Shown: piece after piece, positions 35,052-47,150 of the stretch | Numbering within the stretch: the first letter of the stretch is position 1 | Layout: each line of letters begins with the position of its first letter | NCBI RefSeq assembly: GCF_002994745.2 | Contig: NC_037090.1 | Location: 20,882,001 to 20,946,000, forward strand | DNA from: Rosa chinensis | Lineage: Eukaryota > Streptophyta > Magnoliopsida > Rosales > Rosaceae | Length of the DNA: 64,000 nt | Reading direction: 5' to 3' | Made by a program: the position numbers and the translations under genes | Notes under the pieces: model-generated | Told to the model about the DNA's origin: nothing | The model's input: the letters and a program-made list of their open reading frames with translations, nothing else | The model's database searches: none

Positions 35052-36667
35052 TGTTTGGTTTGTGGAGGAGCAAAATAGTCAAGACAAAAATAAATTGAAG
35101 ATGAAAGTGGCCTTATATGTACAAGAAATACTAGGTGGGCTTATGGCTAATTAAAGTCTCAAAATGACACTTATGTATAATTTTCTAAAATAAATATTAC
35201 TGGAATTAGATGAATAGAAGAAGGATACGATTAAAGAAGCAGAACATCAAGAAGAACGCTAAAAGAAAAGAAAAAGAACAACGGTGTTCATCTTCATTAA
35301 GTAATTTTCATACCCTGCCCTAAAATCAGTTTAAACTCATTCCTCCTAATTATTAACCCCTTTATTGAAATTTTTTCGATCTTGTATGTTTGATACTACC
35401 GATTGCTGTTCTTGGACCTATATCTAGACTCTTACATGTTAAGTATGAAAATGGAGATTAAACCATGGTCTCATATTGAATATATCCTCAAATATCTGTT
35501 CTCTAATATTCAAATTAATGTACCTGATATTCATTGAATATGATAAATCATAAGATATGCAATTTTGTTGTGTGCGAAACACAATAAAGAGTGAAATAAA
35601 AGAAATTAATTTCCCAAGTGCGAAACAAATATCTGATTTTTTTTCTCTGTCAATGCTTCCCATAATCCTCCCTCAGCTTGTACTGGGCTGGAATTCTGGG
35701 ATTTGTGTCCCTTATTGTTTTCTTCTTTGTTTGGTAATGAAGCTCTCCTAATACCAAAAAGAAGAAAAAGAAGAAGAAAGTGTGCATGAGCGATTCACAA
35801 ATCATCATGAAATTCAATTTTTATATATGGAATTTGGGGAAGGTGATGGAGCTTAGGGAAGGCAATGTGGTGTTCTTGTTCTTGTCATTTTGTTCTTAAT
35901 TGTTTTTCTTTTTTATCATTCTCTATTTGTTTATTTGTCTTTATTATTTTTCTATTTTACTATTTCTTCAGAAAGAAAAGTTTATTTATTTATTTTGGTT
36001 GAAAAATAAATGATTATTTTTTTGGTTATTTATGTCATGTCTTTCTCACACTTAATCTAGACCATTAAATGTTTTAAAATCTAAGGGCTCATGAGGAGTG
36101 TAAAAAATTGTGTACAGTTGTATGTCCCTTGATCCGGACCCCAATCAATTTGGTTACTGTTACCTTTTAAATTTATGTTGGATACTACATGAATATCCAA
36201 TTAGTTAAGAGAAATGCTAAAACTTAAAAGTTCTTTTCGCATTGCTCTTTACTTACAAACTTAAACCTATTTATCAATTTGCTTATTGTTCCCTTTTAAA
36301 TTTATGCTAGATAGCCTAACTATATTTTGGATGCGCTTATTGCCATCCTAACAAAAAACATTTCACCCTACGTAATATTTTCACCTTACCTAAAAAATTT
36401 TGAATTGCGATATGCTTAGTTTATCCATTTATAAACTACAAAAATTACCCTTTAGTGTAACTTTGAATATTATTGTGGCTAATTATAATTTTTGTCTTAG
36501 GGTATATTCATCTTTCAATAAATGAAACACATGTAGAGTGAACAAAGGATTTAATAGGTTGGCAATAGCCACATCCTATATTTTTTTCTTCTCATTGGAG
36601 TAATGTTAAGTGAACCACATTTTTGACACTACATATCTGTAGATATACTACTACAAAAATTGAATCA

Positions 36668-37095
36668 GACGACATCTCTCAGACGACATATTACAGTTTT
36701 CTGTTGTCTGATAGATTTTTATTTTTTTGGACGTCGTTTTTGTAAAAACTGTCGTCTGATATGAAATTATGAATCAATTCACACAACGTTTCAGGACAGA
36801 ACTGTTGTATGACCCTAAAAAAATTGAGCGGGAACTTTCCCACCATGTCAGTGGTGCCAAATCTCATCTCAAAGTCCAAAATTTTGCCCAACAGGTGCTA
36901 ATCATACAACGAGAAACAATAAAACTGTGGTCTGATTTATACGATTGACATAAAGGAGGGAGATTTCCCACCACGATGTTTCCTCCAGCTCCCCAAAGAG
37001 GGAAGCCAAATTAATAAGAGCTAATCCCAAATTTACATAGCTCCAATCATACCACATTCTTAGACAAATCTGTTGTGTGAGTCCTTGTCTAAATT
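36668..37095. repeat. Left subterminal repeat region of the CACTA element
   Basis: CAGACGACAT occurs twice in 25 bp, followed by TGTTGTCTGATAG, ACTGTCGTCTGATAT, CACACAACG, ACTGTTGTATGA, CATACAACGAG, GTGGTCTGATT and CTGTTGTGTGAG. These are variants of one word in both orientations. Confidence 0.75.
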
Positions 37096-37199
37096 GATAG
37101 GGCCTCATCACAAACCCGGTTGAAACCCTACACATAAGCAAAAAAAGAGGGAAAAAAAGAACTAAAGTATAACTAGACTGACAAATAATACCGAAACCT

Positions 37200-39094
37200 T
37201 CTCTCTCTCTCGACAGACCCAATCGAAACAAACGACCCAAAACCTCACTCTCTTTCCCTTTCCTTTCTCGACTCGCCTCGCCTCACTCTCAACGGACGAC
37301 CCAAAACCAAAACCCTAGCTAGCTCACTCTCTCGCCAAAATGTCACTCTCCCAAACCAATTTCATCTCTCCGAGTGTGATGGTAGACCTCGAAAGGGATT
37401 GAGGCGTTGAACTGAGATCGATTTTATTCAGTTCGACCCGATTCCTTTGGAGCGAAGCTGTTGAAGAACTCTGCTAAGACTCAGAACCCGGAGCGAAAAC
37501 TTAGAACTTGGAGCTGACTAAGCCGGCCGAGCGTGTTGGTGAAACGAATACACATACGCAAGATCAAATTGTTCTGTCGCCTCCATTTTTTTCCCACTTT
37601 GGATGCGATTTCAGGTACTAAAACTTTCTTTCTATTGATTCTCTCCGATTCTGTAAATGAGTTTTGATTATTATGTCCTGTTTTCCATTGGGTTCTCTCA
37701 AGTTTTGATCTTTTTTTTGTAATTATCAACTGCATGCGGAAAGGGTATTCATGAGGACCCAAATTTATGGATGGGTTTCTGGGTTTGTTTATTCATGTTG
37801 TTTGTTTGGTTGTTGAGGATGAGGAAAGGGTATTCTTCATTCTGTTGTTTGTGTGTTGTGGTGGGGTTTGATAAGTGATGGAGAAGGTAAAGCTAACCCA
37901 AGACAATGTAGTTCATCTTTAGGTGTCGTTTTGATCTCCTATTTGAAATTCTAACTAAGATACTTTATTGTTGTTCAATTTGTAGATTTTCTCAGATGCA
38001 GCAAGAGTTGGAGGCTTAGATGGAGTATTAATCGATACCTTGGGCCTGGGATTAAATACGGTAACTTTACTAGGTGATGTACGTTCTATTTTCATTTGGT
38101 TGGTTAAGGCTTGAACAATAAGAATTTGATGAGGATACATCCACCCTATGTATTATATATGCACTTACTGGTTGCATGAATGTGGACAGACCCAAATACT
38201 GTTTTCTGCTGTCACTGAGTTATCTGACCAAGTGGTTTTGAAAGGAGCAGCAACTGGTTTTGAGAAGTGGTAGGTTTCCTCTTAAATATTACTAGCTCAA
38301 GTGAATAATATGATGTTTTAGCAAGGTTTATTTATGCAAGGTTCATCTGACTTGTTTATTTATGAGTTAGAATACATATAAGCAAGGTTTTCTGCAAATC
38401 TGATTTAATGGGGCAGATGTCTTTGTAATATCATCTTAAAGCATGATTTATCTTTCTATATCTGTTTGAACCCAAAATGGAGCCAAACAACATCAGTACA
38501 TCATTCTCCAACAGATTTAAGCAAATTGGACCATAACAGATGTTGGTGTATTCTCTTATGTAATACATATAGTTTCATATTTGGCTTGTAGTTGATAGTA
38601 GATTCTTGATACTCATGGCTTATGGGCAGACACTGTTCTGATACGATTGGTTATATGTTTTTTCGTTCATCATGGTCTTGTTCATATGTTTTTAAAAACA
38701 TAAACTGCTTGGTTTTTCTAATACACTAGATTTTCCTATATATTAATCATTTGAGTTATTTTTTTTTGTATATTGATGAATGTTATTACTTTTTTTTTCT
38801 AGCCAAGTAGGTCTAGTTATTTAAATGTGTAGTAGTTAAGCGCATGTTTTGCTTAGGTTTTGTACTAATTTACCTACTTTGCTGCATTTTGGCAGGAAAC
38901 TGCTGGTGATTGCAAGCAGGGTGAGAAAGAAAGGGAGCTCAAAAATCTGTTGGAAATTTTTAATTGCAAAATAAGGTTAGTCATTTCAACTCTACAATTG
39001 ATTCTTTGAACTTGGTTAATTTAATGGGGTTGATAACAAAATTTGTTGAATGCTTATACTTTGTGGCAGCAACTAAAATAGATTGTTGATAAGA

Positions 39095-39142
<48 letters not shown>

Positions 39143-39279
39143 GCAAAGCATGATGTCTACAGTTACAATCTTTTGGTTTTTGCTTGGTTAATGATGGACT
39201 TGGATTCTGAATGTTGTGTAATTGCATGTTTATCCCAGCATAATGATATAGTTTGTGTGATGTTGTGTTGTTTGCTTAG
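37200..39279 (+). promoter_or_regulatory. Promoter and untranslated leader region of the CACTA genes
   Basis: CTCTCTCTCTCGACAG and AAAACCCTAGCTAGCTC (telo-box-like) near 37.2-37.32 kb suggest a transcription start. Good splice sites follow: a donor at GATTTCAG|GTACTA (about 37615) and acceptors TTTGTAG|ATTTTC (about 37985), TTTTGGCAG|GAAACT (about 38895) and TGTGGCAG|CAACT (about 39070). The final acceptor TTGCTTAG abuts the transposase ATG. The exon combination is inferred. A (TA)n tract lies at about 39096-39137. Confidence 0.5.
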
Positions 39280-42200
39280 ATGGAAGATAGGTCTTGGACG
39301 CATGCAGATAAAAGATCTTTAGCTTATGAGTTAGGGGTGGGAAGTTTCTTGAAGTTTGCTTTAGAAAACGCGAAAAATCCTAAACACGTTCCTTGTCCAT
39401 GTGTAAAATGTGGGAATATGGATTTCTTTCCTATCTCTGTGATTAAGACTCATTTGTATTATAATGGAGTTGATAAAAGTTATAAGGTGTGGAAGTGGCA
39501 TGGGGAGACAGTAGATACAACTTCGGGTAGTAGTGAAGATTCAACCTCAGGTTCGAGTGAATCTGAATCGGTGGATGGGAGTGTTATGGCAGATTGTACA
39601 ATGGATAGGTCTGATGATGACGATCAGTTTTCATCAGAGTGCAATGATTTTAAGGAGTTTGTGGAGGATGCAAATAAGCCATTGTACCCTGGTTGTGTAC
39701 GATTTACAAAGTTGGGTGTGCTGGTGAAGTTGTACAATTTAAAAGCTAAACATGGAATGAGTGATGCTGCTTATTCCGATTGGCTAATCGCTTTCGGGGA
39801 ACATCTTCCCGAAGGTAATGAAATTCCAACTTCTGTTTACGAGGCTAAGAAGACTTTGGGGGCACTAGGGATGGATTATAGGAAGATACATGCATGTCCT
39901 AATGACTGCATTTTGTACAGAAAACAGTACGAAGATAATCTCAATTGTCCTACCTGTGGTGTCTCTAGGTGGAAGGTAGGAAAAAATTCGAAGGAGAGAG
40001 AAGGTGTACCAGCTAAGGTACTCTGGTATTTTCCACCCATTCCTAGGTTTAAGAGAATGTATCAGTCTACAAAAACAGCTACTAGTTTGACTTGGCATGC
40101 CACTGATAGACCGAAAGATGGGTTAATGCGCCATCCGGCAGATGCGTTGACCTGGAAATCAGTTGATGAGAAGTGGCCTGAGTTTGGTTTGGAGTCAAGA
40201 AACTTAAGGCTTGCGCTATCATCTGATGGCTTTAATCCTCATAGTTCTTTAAGTAGCAAATATAGTTGTTGGCCAGTCATTCTTGTTAACTACAATCTCC
40301 CTCCTTGGCTTTGTATGAAAAGAAAATACATGATGTTAACGTTGTTGATTTCCGGGCCTAAACAACCTGGAAATGACATCGATGTCTATTTGGAACCATT
40401 AATTGATGATTTGAAGGTTCTTTGGGAGGGAGTAAAGGGAGTTTATGATGCAAGCAGCAACGAGTATTTTACTCTCAAGGCTGCACTATTTTGGACAATC
40501 AATGACTTCCCAGCCTACGGTAACTTGTCTGGGAGCATTGTTAAAGGGTATAATGCATGCCCAATATGTCTTGAAAAGACCTCACCAAAGAGGCTGGTCC
40601 ACGGAGGGAAGATGGCTTATATGCGACATAGAAGGTGGAAAGAAAGAAATCATCCTTATCGAAAGCAAAGGGCTGCTTTTGATAACAAGCAAGAACATGA
40701 AGCTGCTCCTATTCCATTGAGTGGAGAAGAAGTTCTGAAAAGGATGGAAGAAGAAGTGTTAATTTGGTTGTTTGGGAAGAAACATCCTCCTCCTCCATAC
40801 AAAGGTGAAAAGGATGAAAGCAGACCTTGTTGGAAGAAGAAGTCGATCTTTTTTGAACTTGAATACTGGAAATTTCTTCCAGTTCGCCATTGCCTAGATG
40901 TGATGCATATTGAAAAAAATGTTTGTGATAGTCTCTTAGGCACATTGTTAAACATTCCAGGAAAAACAAAAGATGGGATCAAGGCTCGTTTGGATCTGGT
41001 TGAGATGGGTATTAGACCTGAACTTGCACCTAATCTTGATGGTCCGAAAAAAAATCGCTTGCCATTAGCAAGTTGGAATCTGACCTGTGATGAGAAGAAA
41101 TCAGTTTGTGGTTGTTTTTGTTGTATGAAGGTTCCTAATGGCTACTGTTCAAATATTCATAATTTGGTTTCTATGGATGACGTAAGGCTTAGTGGGATGA
41201 AGTCTCATGATTGTCATGTGTTAATGCAACAACTCCTTCCTGTTGCATTAAGGGCTGTCTTAGACAAACCGGTTAGAGTTGCTGTTATCAGATTATGTCT
41301 TTTCCTTACTGAGATTTGCAGTAAATCATTTGAGGTATCTAAGCTACCTAAAATTCAAAGTGATATTATTGAGACATTGTGCTTGCTGGAGAAGTATTTT
41401 CCTCCTTCATTCTTCGACATAATGGTACATTTGACGGTTCACCTAGTTAGAGAAGTTGAACTATGTGGACCAGTTTTCTATCGGTGGATGTATCCTTTTG
41501 AAAGATACATGAAGGTCTGCAAGGGTTATGTCCGCAATAGAAATCGTCCCGAGGGTTGTATAGCAGAGAATTACATTGCTGAAGAAGCTATTGAATTTTT
41601 AGCCGAACGCTTGTTGTCAGAGCAAACTGCTGGAATTCCAAAACATCGTTCGAAGGAGTGCAAGCCTACTTCTGGTGCTAAAGTCTCCTCTATCTATGGC
41701 AGTGAGTTCAACCAAGCGCATCTATGTGTTCTACAAAACACCGAAGAGTTCAGAACCTACTTTATGTAAGTCCAACATTTTGTTTAGCTTGTCTCAGAGA
41801 TATATTTAATATTGTTCTCTTCATAATTAACCCTACAACTTTGTTATGGTCTTTTGTTTCCAGCGAGCATATGGAATATTTGAAGGGAGCTTTTCCTAGG
41901 TACAAAAAGAATAAGAAGTGGCTTAAGGACAAACAAAACAGTTCATTTGCAGATTGGGTGAAGATAAGGGTGAGTCATCATTAGCTAGCTGCTTTGAATT
42001 AGTGTGATTACGCTTGTTTATGTAGACCAAGCTTTGTAATAATTTATCATTACAGGTGGGGCAACAACTGGATGATCATGCAAGCAACATATCTGAAATA
42101 GTGAGATGGATTGCGGATGGACCAAGTCATGAAGTAGCAAAGTTCAACAGTTACAAAATTGATGGAGTCCAGTTTTACACCAAGTCTCTTGACAATGTTC

Positions 42201-42661
42201 GAGTGTGTCAGAATAGTGGCATTTATCTAGAGGCTGAAGCTATGGTTGTTGCTAGTGCTAGGGATAGAAATCCTGTAGATGACGATATGAGTTTTTATGG
42301 GGTGATAAATGAAATTTGGGAGCTAAATTATACTAAGTTTAGGCTGCCCCTGGTTAAGTGTGATTGGGTTGAGAGTTCAAAAGGTGTCAAAGTGGACGAC
42401 CTTGGTTTCACCTTAGTGAATTTGAATAGAAAAGGCCACGTAAATGACATATTTGCTTTGGCTACATCTGTCTATCAGATTTTTTATGTGCAAGACCCTA
42501 TAGATCCTAGGTGGTCAGTTGTTCTAAGAGTCCCTGAAAGGGATTACAATGACTTGGCTCATGATGATGAGCTTGGGGACACTATAATTGATCACCACCC
42601 CTTTACTGATAGAATGCCATTTGTTGAGAGTGGGGAGGGAGAGAACGGTTACATCAGATAG
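39280..42661 (+). CDS. CACTA transposase, TNP2/TNPD type, 1065 aa
   Basis: The exons are 39280-41765, 41864-41969 and 42056-42661, with phases agreeing and GT-AG sites at both introns. Domains in order: transposase-associated zinc-binding region (about 3-76, with CPCVKCGN); TNP2 transposase (about 250-620) with DGLMRHPADALTW, LSSDGFNPHSS, GPKQPGNDIDVYLEPL, WTINDFPAYGNLSG and DVMHIEKNVCDSLLG, keeping the conserved acidic residues; DUF4218 (about 640-760, YRWMYPFERYMKVCKGYV); and a C-terminal DUF4216-type region with VVLRVPERDYND. This is the full set expected of the CACTA transposase that cuts at the element ends. No stops or frameshifts occur, so it may be functional. The ATG directly follows a splice acceptor, so the message must have an upstream leader exon. 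The acidic stretch near residues 85-130 is low-complexity. Confidence 0.93.
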
Positions 42662-43091
42662 GACAATGAGACTGTTTTGGCTCATGACTGATTTGTTTTT
42701 AATAGAATGTACTTGGTTGATTTTTACTTGAATGTACTGGGATGATGAAAGCTATGGTTTCTAATAGAATGTACTTGGTTGATTTTTACTGGAATGCATA
42801 TGGTAGTTACTGATTGTTTTAATCTTGAATGTAACTACCATGACTTTTAATTGAATGTATATGGCAGTGACTGATTGTATTTAATCTTGAATGTACTTGG
42901 ATGATGAAAGTTATGGTTTTTATTTGAATATACTTGGATGAGCACTGATTTGTTTTAATTGGTAGAGATAATTGAATGTATATGGCAGTGACTGATTGTA
43001 TTTAATCTTGAATGTACTTGGATGATGAAAGCTATGGTTTTTATTTGAATACACTTGGATGAGCACTGATTTGTTTTAATTGGTACAGATA
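42662..43091. repeat. Intergenic spacer of the CACTA element with 121-bp tandem copies
   Basis: AATTGAATGTATATGGCAGTG starts near-identical units at 42849 and 42970 (period 121). Shorter related pieces (GAATGTACTTGGTTGATTTTTAC) start near 42706. The first unit ends TTGGTAGAGATA and the second TTGGTACAGATA; the latter provides the splice acceptor 4 bp before the ATG of the next gene. Confidence 0.85.
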
Positions 43092-46000
43092 ATGGTGCAT
43101 TCAAAGGCTGTCTCAACACCAACCAAAAAGAGTTCAAAGTCGCACAAAGTACGGAAGTCGAAGTCTTCAAAGACCAAGGATAAGGACTCTATTTCAAATT
43201 CTGCTGCAACTGTGAGTAAAAGAAAAAAACATGGGACGAGGAAGACAGAATCTGAGGTAGATGATGGATGTACTGGAGGGTTGAAGTTGCTCAAGCGTCA
43301 CCGCGTTACAATGTCCAAGGTGACAACCGGCAAGGTTCTGAAAAAGAGACTTGTAGTCGAGTTTGATAAGAATGGGGATCCAATAGGGAAAAATGCAGAC
43401 AAGTTGCAATCCTACATTGGTGTTTTGGCAAGAACCAATATCCCAATTTCTATAGCATCTTGGCCTGGTGTATCCAAGACGAAAAAAACCAATCTTTGGG
43501 AGACTGTTTTGGTAAGTGTTGATTAATTATTAGTGAGGTTTTCATGTTAGAAGTAGAATGTAATATTATTCATGTCACTGATTCTTTTTTATTGTTGATC
43601 TTCTATTTATATAGACGTCCTTCGTATTGGGACCCGAATGCAAGAAGATGGTGTTAAAATCTGCTGGAACCAAATGGAGGGAATTTAAGTCAAGACTCAC
43701 AAGATTGTATGTAATTCCATATTTAGATGATCCTGAATCTTTAAAGTTTCCCCCAGATGACTATAGGTTTATAAGTGTTGATGCCTGGACTGCTTTTGTA
43801 GAGGAAAGGACAAGCCCAAAATTTTTGGTTAGTTTCCTGATCATATTTTAAACTACATTTCAGAATGACTAATTGTATTGATGTGTGCTTATTTATTGAT
43901 GTGTGCTTATTTATGTAAATGAAATGCAGAAATTGCATGAGGTTCAAAAGGAAAAGCGTCGCATGAATGTATATGACCACCATATGTCACGTAAGGGATA
44001 TGCAGGATTGAGAGAAGAGCTGGTTAGTAAAAGTTTCTGCATATATTTAATTGTAGGCTACATCATATATATAGTCTGTTTAATGTAAAACTAATAAGAT
44101 CAAGCATTGTTGTACATAGTCTAAAACAGTGCCGGAGGAGGAAATTGATAGAGCAATGCTTTGGGTCAAGGGACGCCAAACCAAACAGGGAACTTTTAAA
44201 CAAGATGCGGTTAAAGAGACTGCTGAAAAAATTGTATGTACTTTATACTTGTTTCATTTTGCTATTCTAGTTCGGTATTGAATTTCTGAGTTTTAACTTG
44301 AAGCCTATATTGCATATGGCAGGACACACTGAAACGTAAGGAACGAGATGGAGAATTGACTATAAATGGAAGTAATGATGTGCTGACATTAGCTTTGGGG
44401 ACTCCGAAGCACACTGGAAGAGTTAGAGGCGTGGGGGGTTATGTTTCTAACCCAAATGGATACTTCCACCTCCCAAAACGCAGAAAAGAGAGCGTTAATG
44501 AGTCGATCAGACAAAGCGTGAGGCAGATACTTGAAGAGGAGAAACAAAAGTTGGAGGATGAGTTGAGAGAAAAGATATATGCTGAAGAGAGGGAAAAGAT
44601 AGTAGCCGAAGAGAGGAAAAAGATAGCGATCGAAGAGAGGGAAAAGATAGCAGCTGAAGAGAGGGAAAATATAGCAGCTGAAGAGAGGGAAAAGATAATG
44701 GCATCTGAAAAGGCATTGTTGCTTTCTAGGATTGAACAATTGGAAGCAAGAGTTCCTGTAACCTGCCATGAGGTAGTTCCCACTGTTGAAGAAGGAAAAG
44801 TTGTAGTACAAGAACACACATCTGGCCAAGCAAGCTGTTCACATGCGGCAGATCGGCATCTCAAGATTGCTAACAAAAAAGACACTAAAAAGGGAGCGAT
44901 AGTTTCTGAAGTGACAAAAGTTTTGGATGTGATGGAGACTAAGTTGGCGCAAAAAGGGAGGAAGAAGACTTTAAAGGTCAAGCAGTCCAACATTGAGTTT
45001 GAAGCAGCAATTGGAGAACTTGAAGATGAAGATAATGCTGTAGGGAAGAATCAGTTGCATGTTGATGCAATGAAGAATGATACAGAGGAAATAGAATCAG
45101 TTGATTTGACCCTCCTAGAAAAAAAAGAAAGGTATATTTACGTGCATTATAAAGATACATATTGTTCTAGTTGAATGTGTGTGATTCAATTCTGGCTTGA
45201 TGGGTAATTTATGGAGTTCAGTTTCTAAACCTTAATCATTCTATTACATTTCAATTATAGTAGGAATGTTTATAAGATTAGCAATCAAAACTTGTAGATT
45301 GACTACTCGTGTGGAAAGCTGATTGTTCTTTTATTGATGCACAAGTTTCTACATATCATTGTATTCATTTTAATGTGTGTATTGTTATTTACTGATTGTT
45401 GGTATAGGTAAATCCTATGGAGAAGAAATGCAAGTTAGCATTGGGTTCAGCTGACCATATTGTTGCTTTTGCAACGGTTATCACAAGCGATGGTCCCTTA
45501 GAAGTTTGTCATGGGACTCCATTGGGAGATGATAGATTGCGTGTTTCTGTTTATGCTGCTTTGGAGGAAAATGCTCTGATTCCATTTGTTGTAGAAGATG
45601 AGATCAAGACAGTGAAGCAAGCTATGGGGAGCTGGGTAATGTGGCTGAAAAACTTGATCATATTTGATGAAAAGGTATATATACTTGTATGTGATCAGTA
45701 TATTTTTATTTAGATATTGTGAGGATTATCCTATTGTTAATTATATTGTTAACTCTTCATTTAGACAAAAACAAGTGCTAAAGCAAGTAGGAAGAAGAAA
45801 AAAAACCAGTTTATGCAAGATTCAGAAGAAGAGTTTGGCTTGTTGTCACTCGAATCAAGCTTGCCAACTGCATTGCAGAGGTTATGTGTGTGGGGAAAAG
45901 AAGGGTTCAAAGATGGAAAAGCTGTTTGCTTTTATAAAGAAGATCATGTGTTTGGTATTAATGCCAAGAGCTATCTACTTGACTTAGATGTTACGAGGCT

Positions 46001-47150
46001 TGCAACCATGACAGAAGTAACAGGAACCCTTATAGTGCTGTATATGAGGTAAATTTGTGCTTCTTAACATGAAATTCAATGATATTTATGCATGTTTATC
46101 CCAAATTCAGAACCTTTCTTGGTTATATATTAGTATGTCATACGTGCATGTTTCTGTTGCTGTTGCTGTAGGTACTTGCATGATGTACTTAAAGAATCCA
46201 AAATGCTAGACATGGTTGGTTTCATAGACCCATCATTGATTGGTGAGAAAGGGTGTGGGAGTGCAACAACGAGGTCTCGAAGTATAAAAGATCGCCTGAT
46301 AAGTGCTTCTCCAAATAAGATTTTCTTGTTGCCTTACAATGCATCGTATGTGTTTGCTTAAACTAAGCCTAATTTGTTATTCATATGATAGATTGCTGCT
46401 ATTACATGCACATGGATATTTCCCTAAAATAATTTTTATGAATTATAGTGTTCATTGGATGTTGACTGTGATCGATCCGGACAATGAGACCGTCTATTTT
46501 ATGGATCCATTGAGAAGACGCCTTCAGGGCGGAGAATGGAAAGATATTGTTGACACGTAAGATATTGCTTAATGATTGTTTATACATTGTTAGTCCTTTC
46601 TAATGTTGGTCAGCAGAGAGCTTATATATTGTTGGTTCTTATGTTGGTATGCTTTTATATAGTGCTATATCAATGTTTAAAGGGGAACGCAACAAGAAAG
46701 GACGGAGCTCTATTCAATGGAAAAACATGGCAGTAAGTAGTGTTCGACATAGTTATTTCCTTTTGAATGATGATTCAGTCAATAATTATAGTAGTATATA
46801 TGTATGCTGTTGAATGATGGTGAACGCTGTCTATTTTTTAGGGCATTCCATCACAGCCAAACGACAAACAGTGTGGCTATTTTGTGATGAGATATATGAG
46901 GGATATCATCCATGATACAAACTTGTCATTTGCAGATAAGGTAACTGCATGAAACTTCTTAATTTGGATGTTTGCTGTTAGTTTTTTTAAATAGTTTTGT
47001 TTTAGTTTATCAGATGGCATTTATTTCATTGTTATTTTCAAACTATTATAGTGGGCTAGGAGAGCCAACCATGTTTATGGTCATGTGGAAATTGATGAAG
47101 TGCGTAATGAGCTTGCAAGTTATGTGTTGAAGAACATCCTCAAGCTGTAA
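43092..47150 (+). CDS. CACTA second gene: Transposase_24 region, coiled coil, DUF8039-like region and Ulp1/C48-type protease
   Basis: Twelve exons are inferred: 43092-43511, 43615-43827, 43930-44022, 44120-44233, 44323-45131, 45408-45674, 45765-46048, 46172-46345, 46449-46556, 46663-46732, 46842-46940, 47052-47150, about 916 aa in total. The lysine-rich N terminus is followed by a Transposase_24 (Ptta/En/Spm) region (KMVLKSAGTKWREFKSRLT), a coiled coil with an 8-residue repeat (EEREKIAA type), a DUF8039-like segment (VCHGTPLGDDRLRVSV) and a C48 peptidase domain: His in VHWMLTVID, Asp in VYFMDPL, Gln and Cys in QPNDKQCGYFVMRYM. Ulp1 proteases remove SUMO; whether this one does is unknown. All junction phases agree except exon 5 to 6, where the best sites give AG|G TAA, an immediate stop. 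A one-base change in the preceding A-run, a weak donor at TAC|GTGCAT, or two separate genes would explain it. Confidence 0.8.
44581..44700 (+). repeat. 24-bp in-frame coding repeat (five units)
   Basis: GAAGAGAGGGAAAAGATAGC-type units of 24 bp encode an eight-residue EEREKI(A/V)A repeat. The repeat extends the coiled coil of the second CACTA gene. Confidence 0.9.

Larger units (their letters stand above)
28852..35186. mobile_element. Inner MULE-like element nested in the outer one
   Basis: The left end AGAGTTAATTACATATAAATG and the reverse complement of the right end AGAAAATTATACATAAGTGTC start long imperfect TIRs that continue through TTAGCCATAAG(G/C)(A/C)CACC and CATATAAGGCCACT-type blocks. 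The flanks AAAACAAAT (28843-28851) and AAAATAAAT (35187-35195) match at 8 of 9. After removing two solo LTRs, about 2.4 kb remain: CCGGCGAGTTTCCGG repeats, an AAAAGCTACT repeat field, an unrecognised GC-richer part (32.64-32.88 kb) and a (GA)n tract. No transposase is visible. Confidence 0.8.
28657..36141. mobile_element. Outer MULE-like element, TIR about 110 bp
   Basis: The left end GAGTCCGGATTAAGGGACAC and the reverse complement of the right end GGGTCCGGATCAAGGGACAT are inverted. Similarity runs about 110 bp, through CACAATTTTTTACACTC and GAGCCCTTAGATTTTAAAAC. The flanking nonamers TTATCAATT and CAATCAATT match at 7 of 9. Without the nested insert it is about 1.15 kb. The stretch 35.2-36.0 kb is non-coding and A/T-rich. 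Confidence 0.8.
28565..36290. repeat. Tandem duplication of a short host segment, one copy split by a MULE
   Basis: ATTAGTTAAGAGAAATG(T/C)TAAAAC ... TTTATCAATT occurs before the MULE (about 28580-28656) and again after it (about 36200-36275). TTTGG/CTTA(C/T)TGTT...CCTTTTAAATTTATG follows the MULE and also follows the second copy. The second copy therefore shows the site without the insertion. Confidence 0.7.

Noticed and set aside
39083..39322. 79-codon frame upstream of the transposase
   Set aside because: It starts in a (TA)n tract and overlaps the true start in another frame; the acceptor at 39279 marks this as intron.
44389..44993. Antisense open frames of 146 and 184 codons
   Set aside because: They are shadows of the charged coiled-coil coding exon, which has splice-consistent sense coding.
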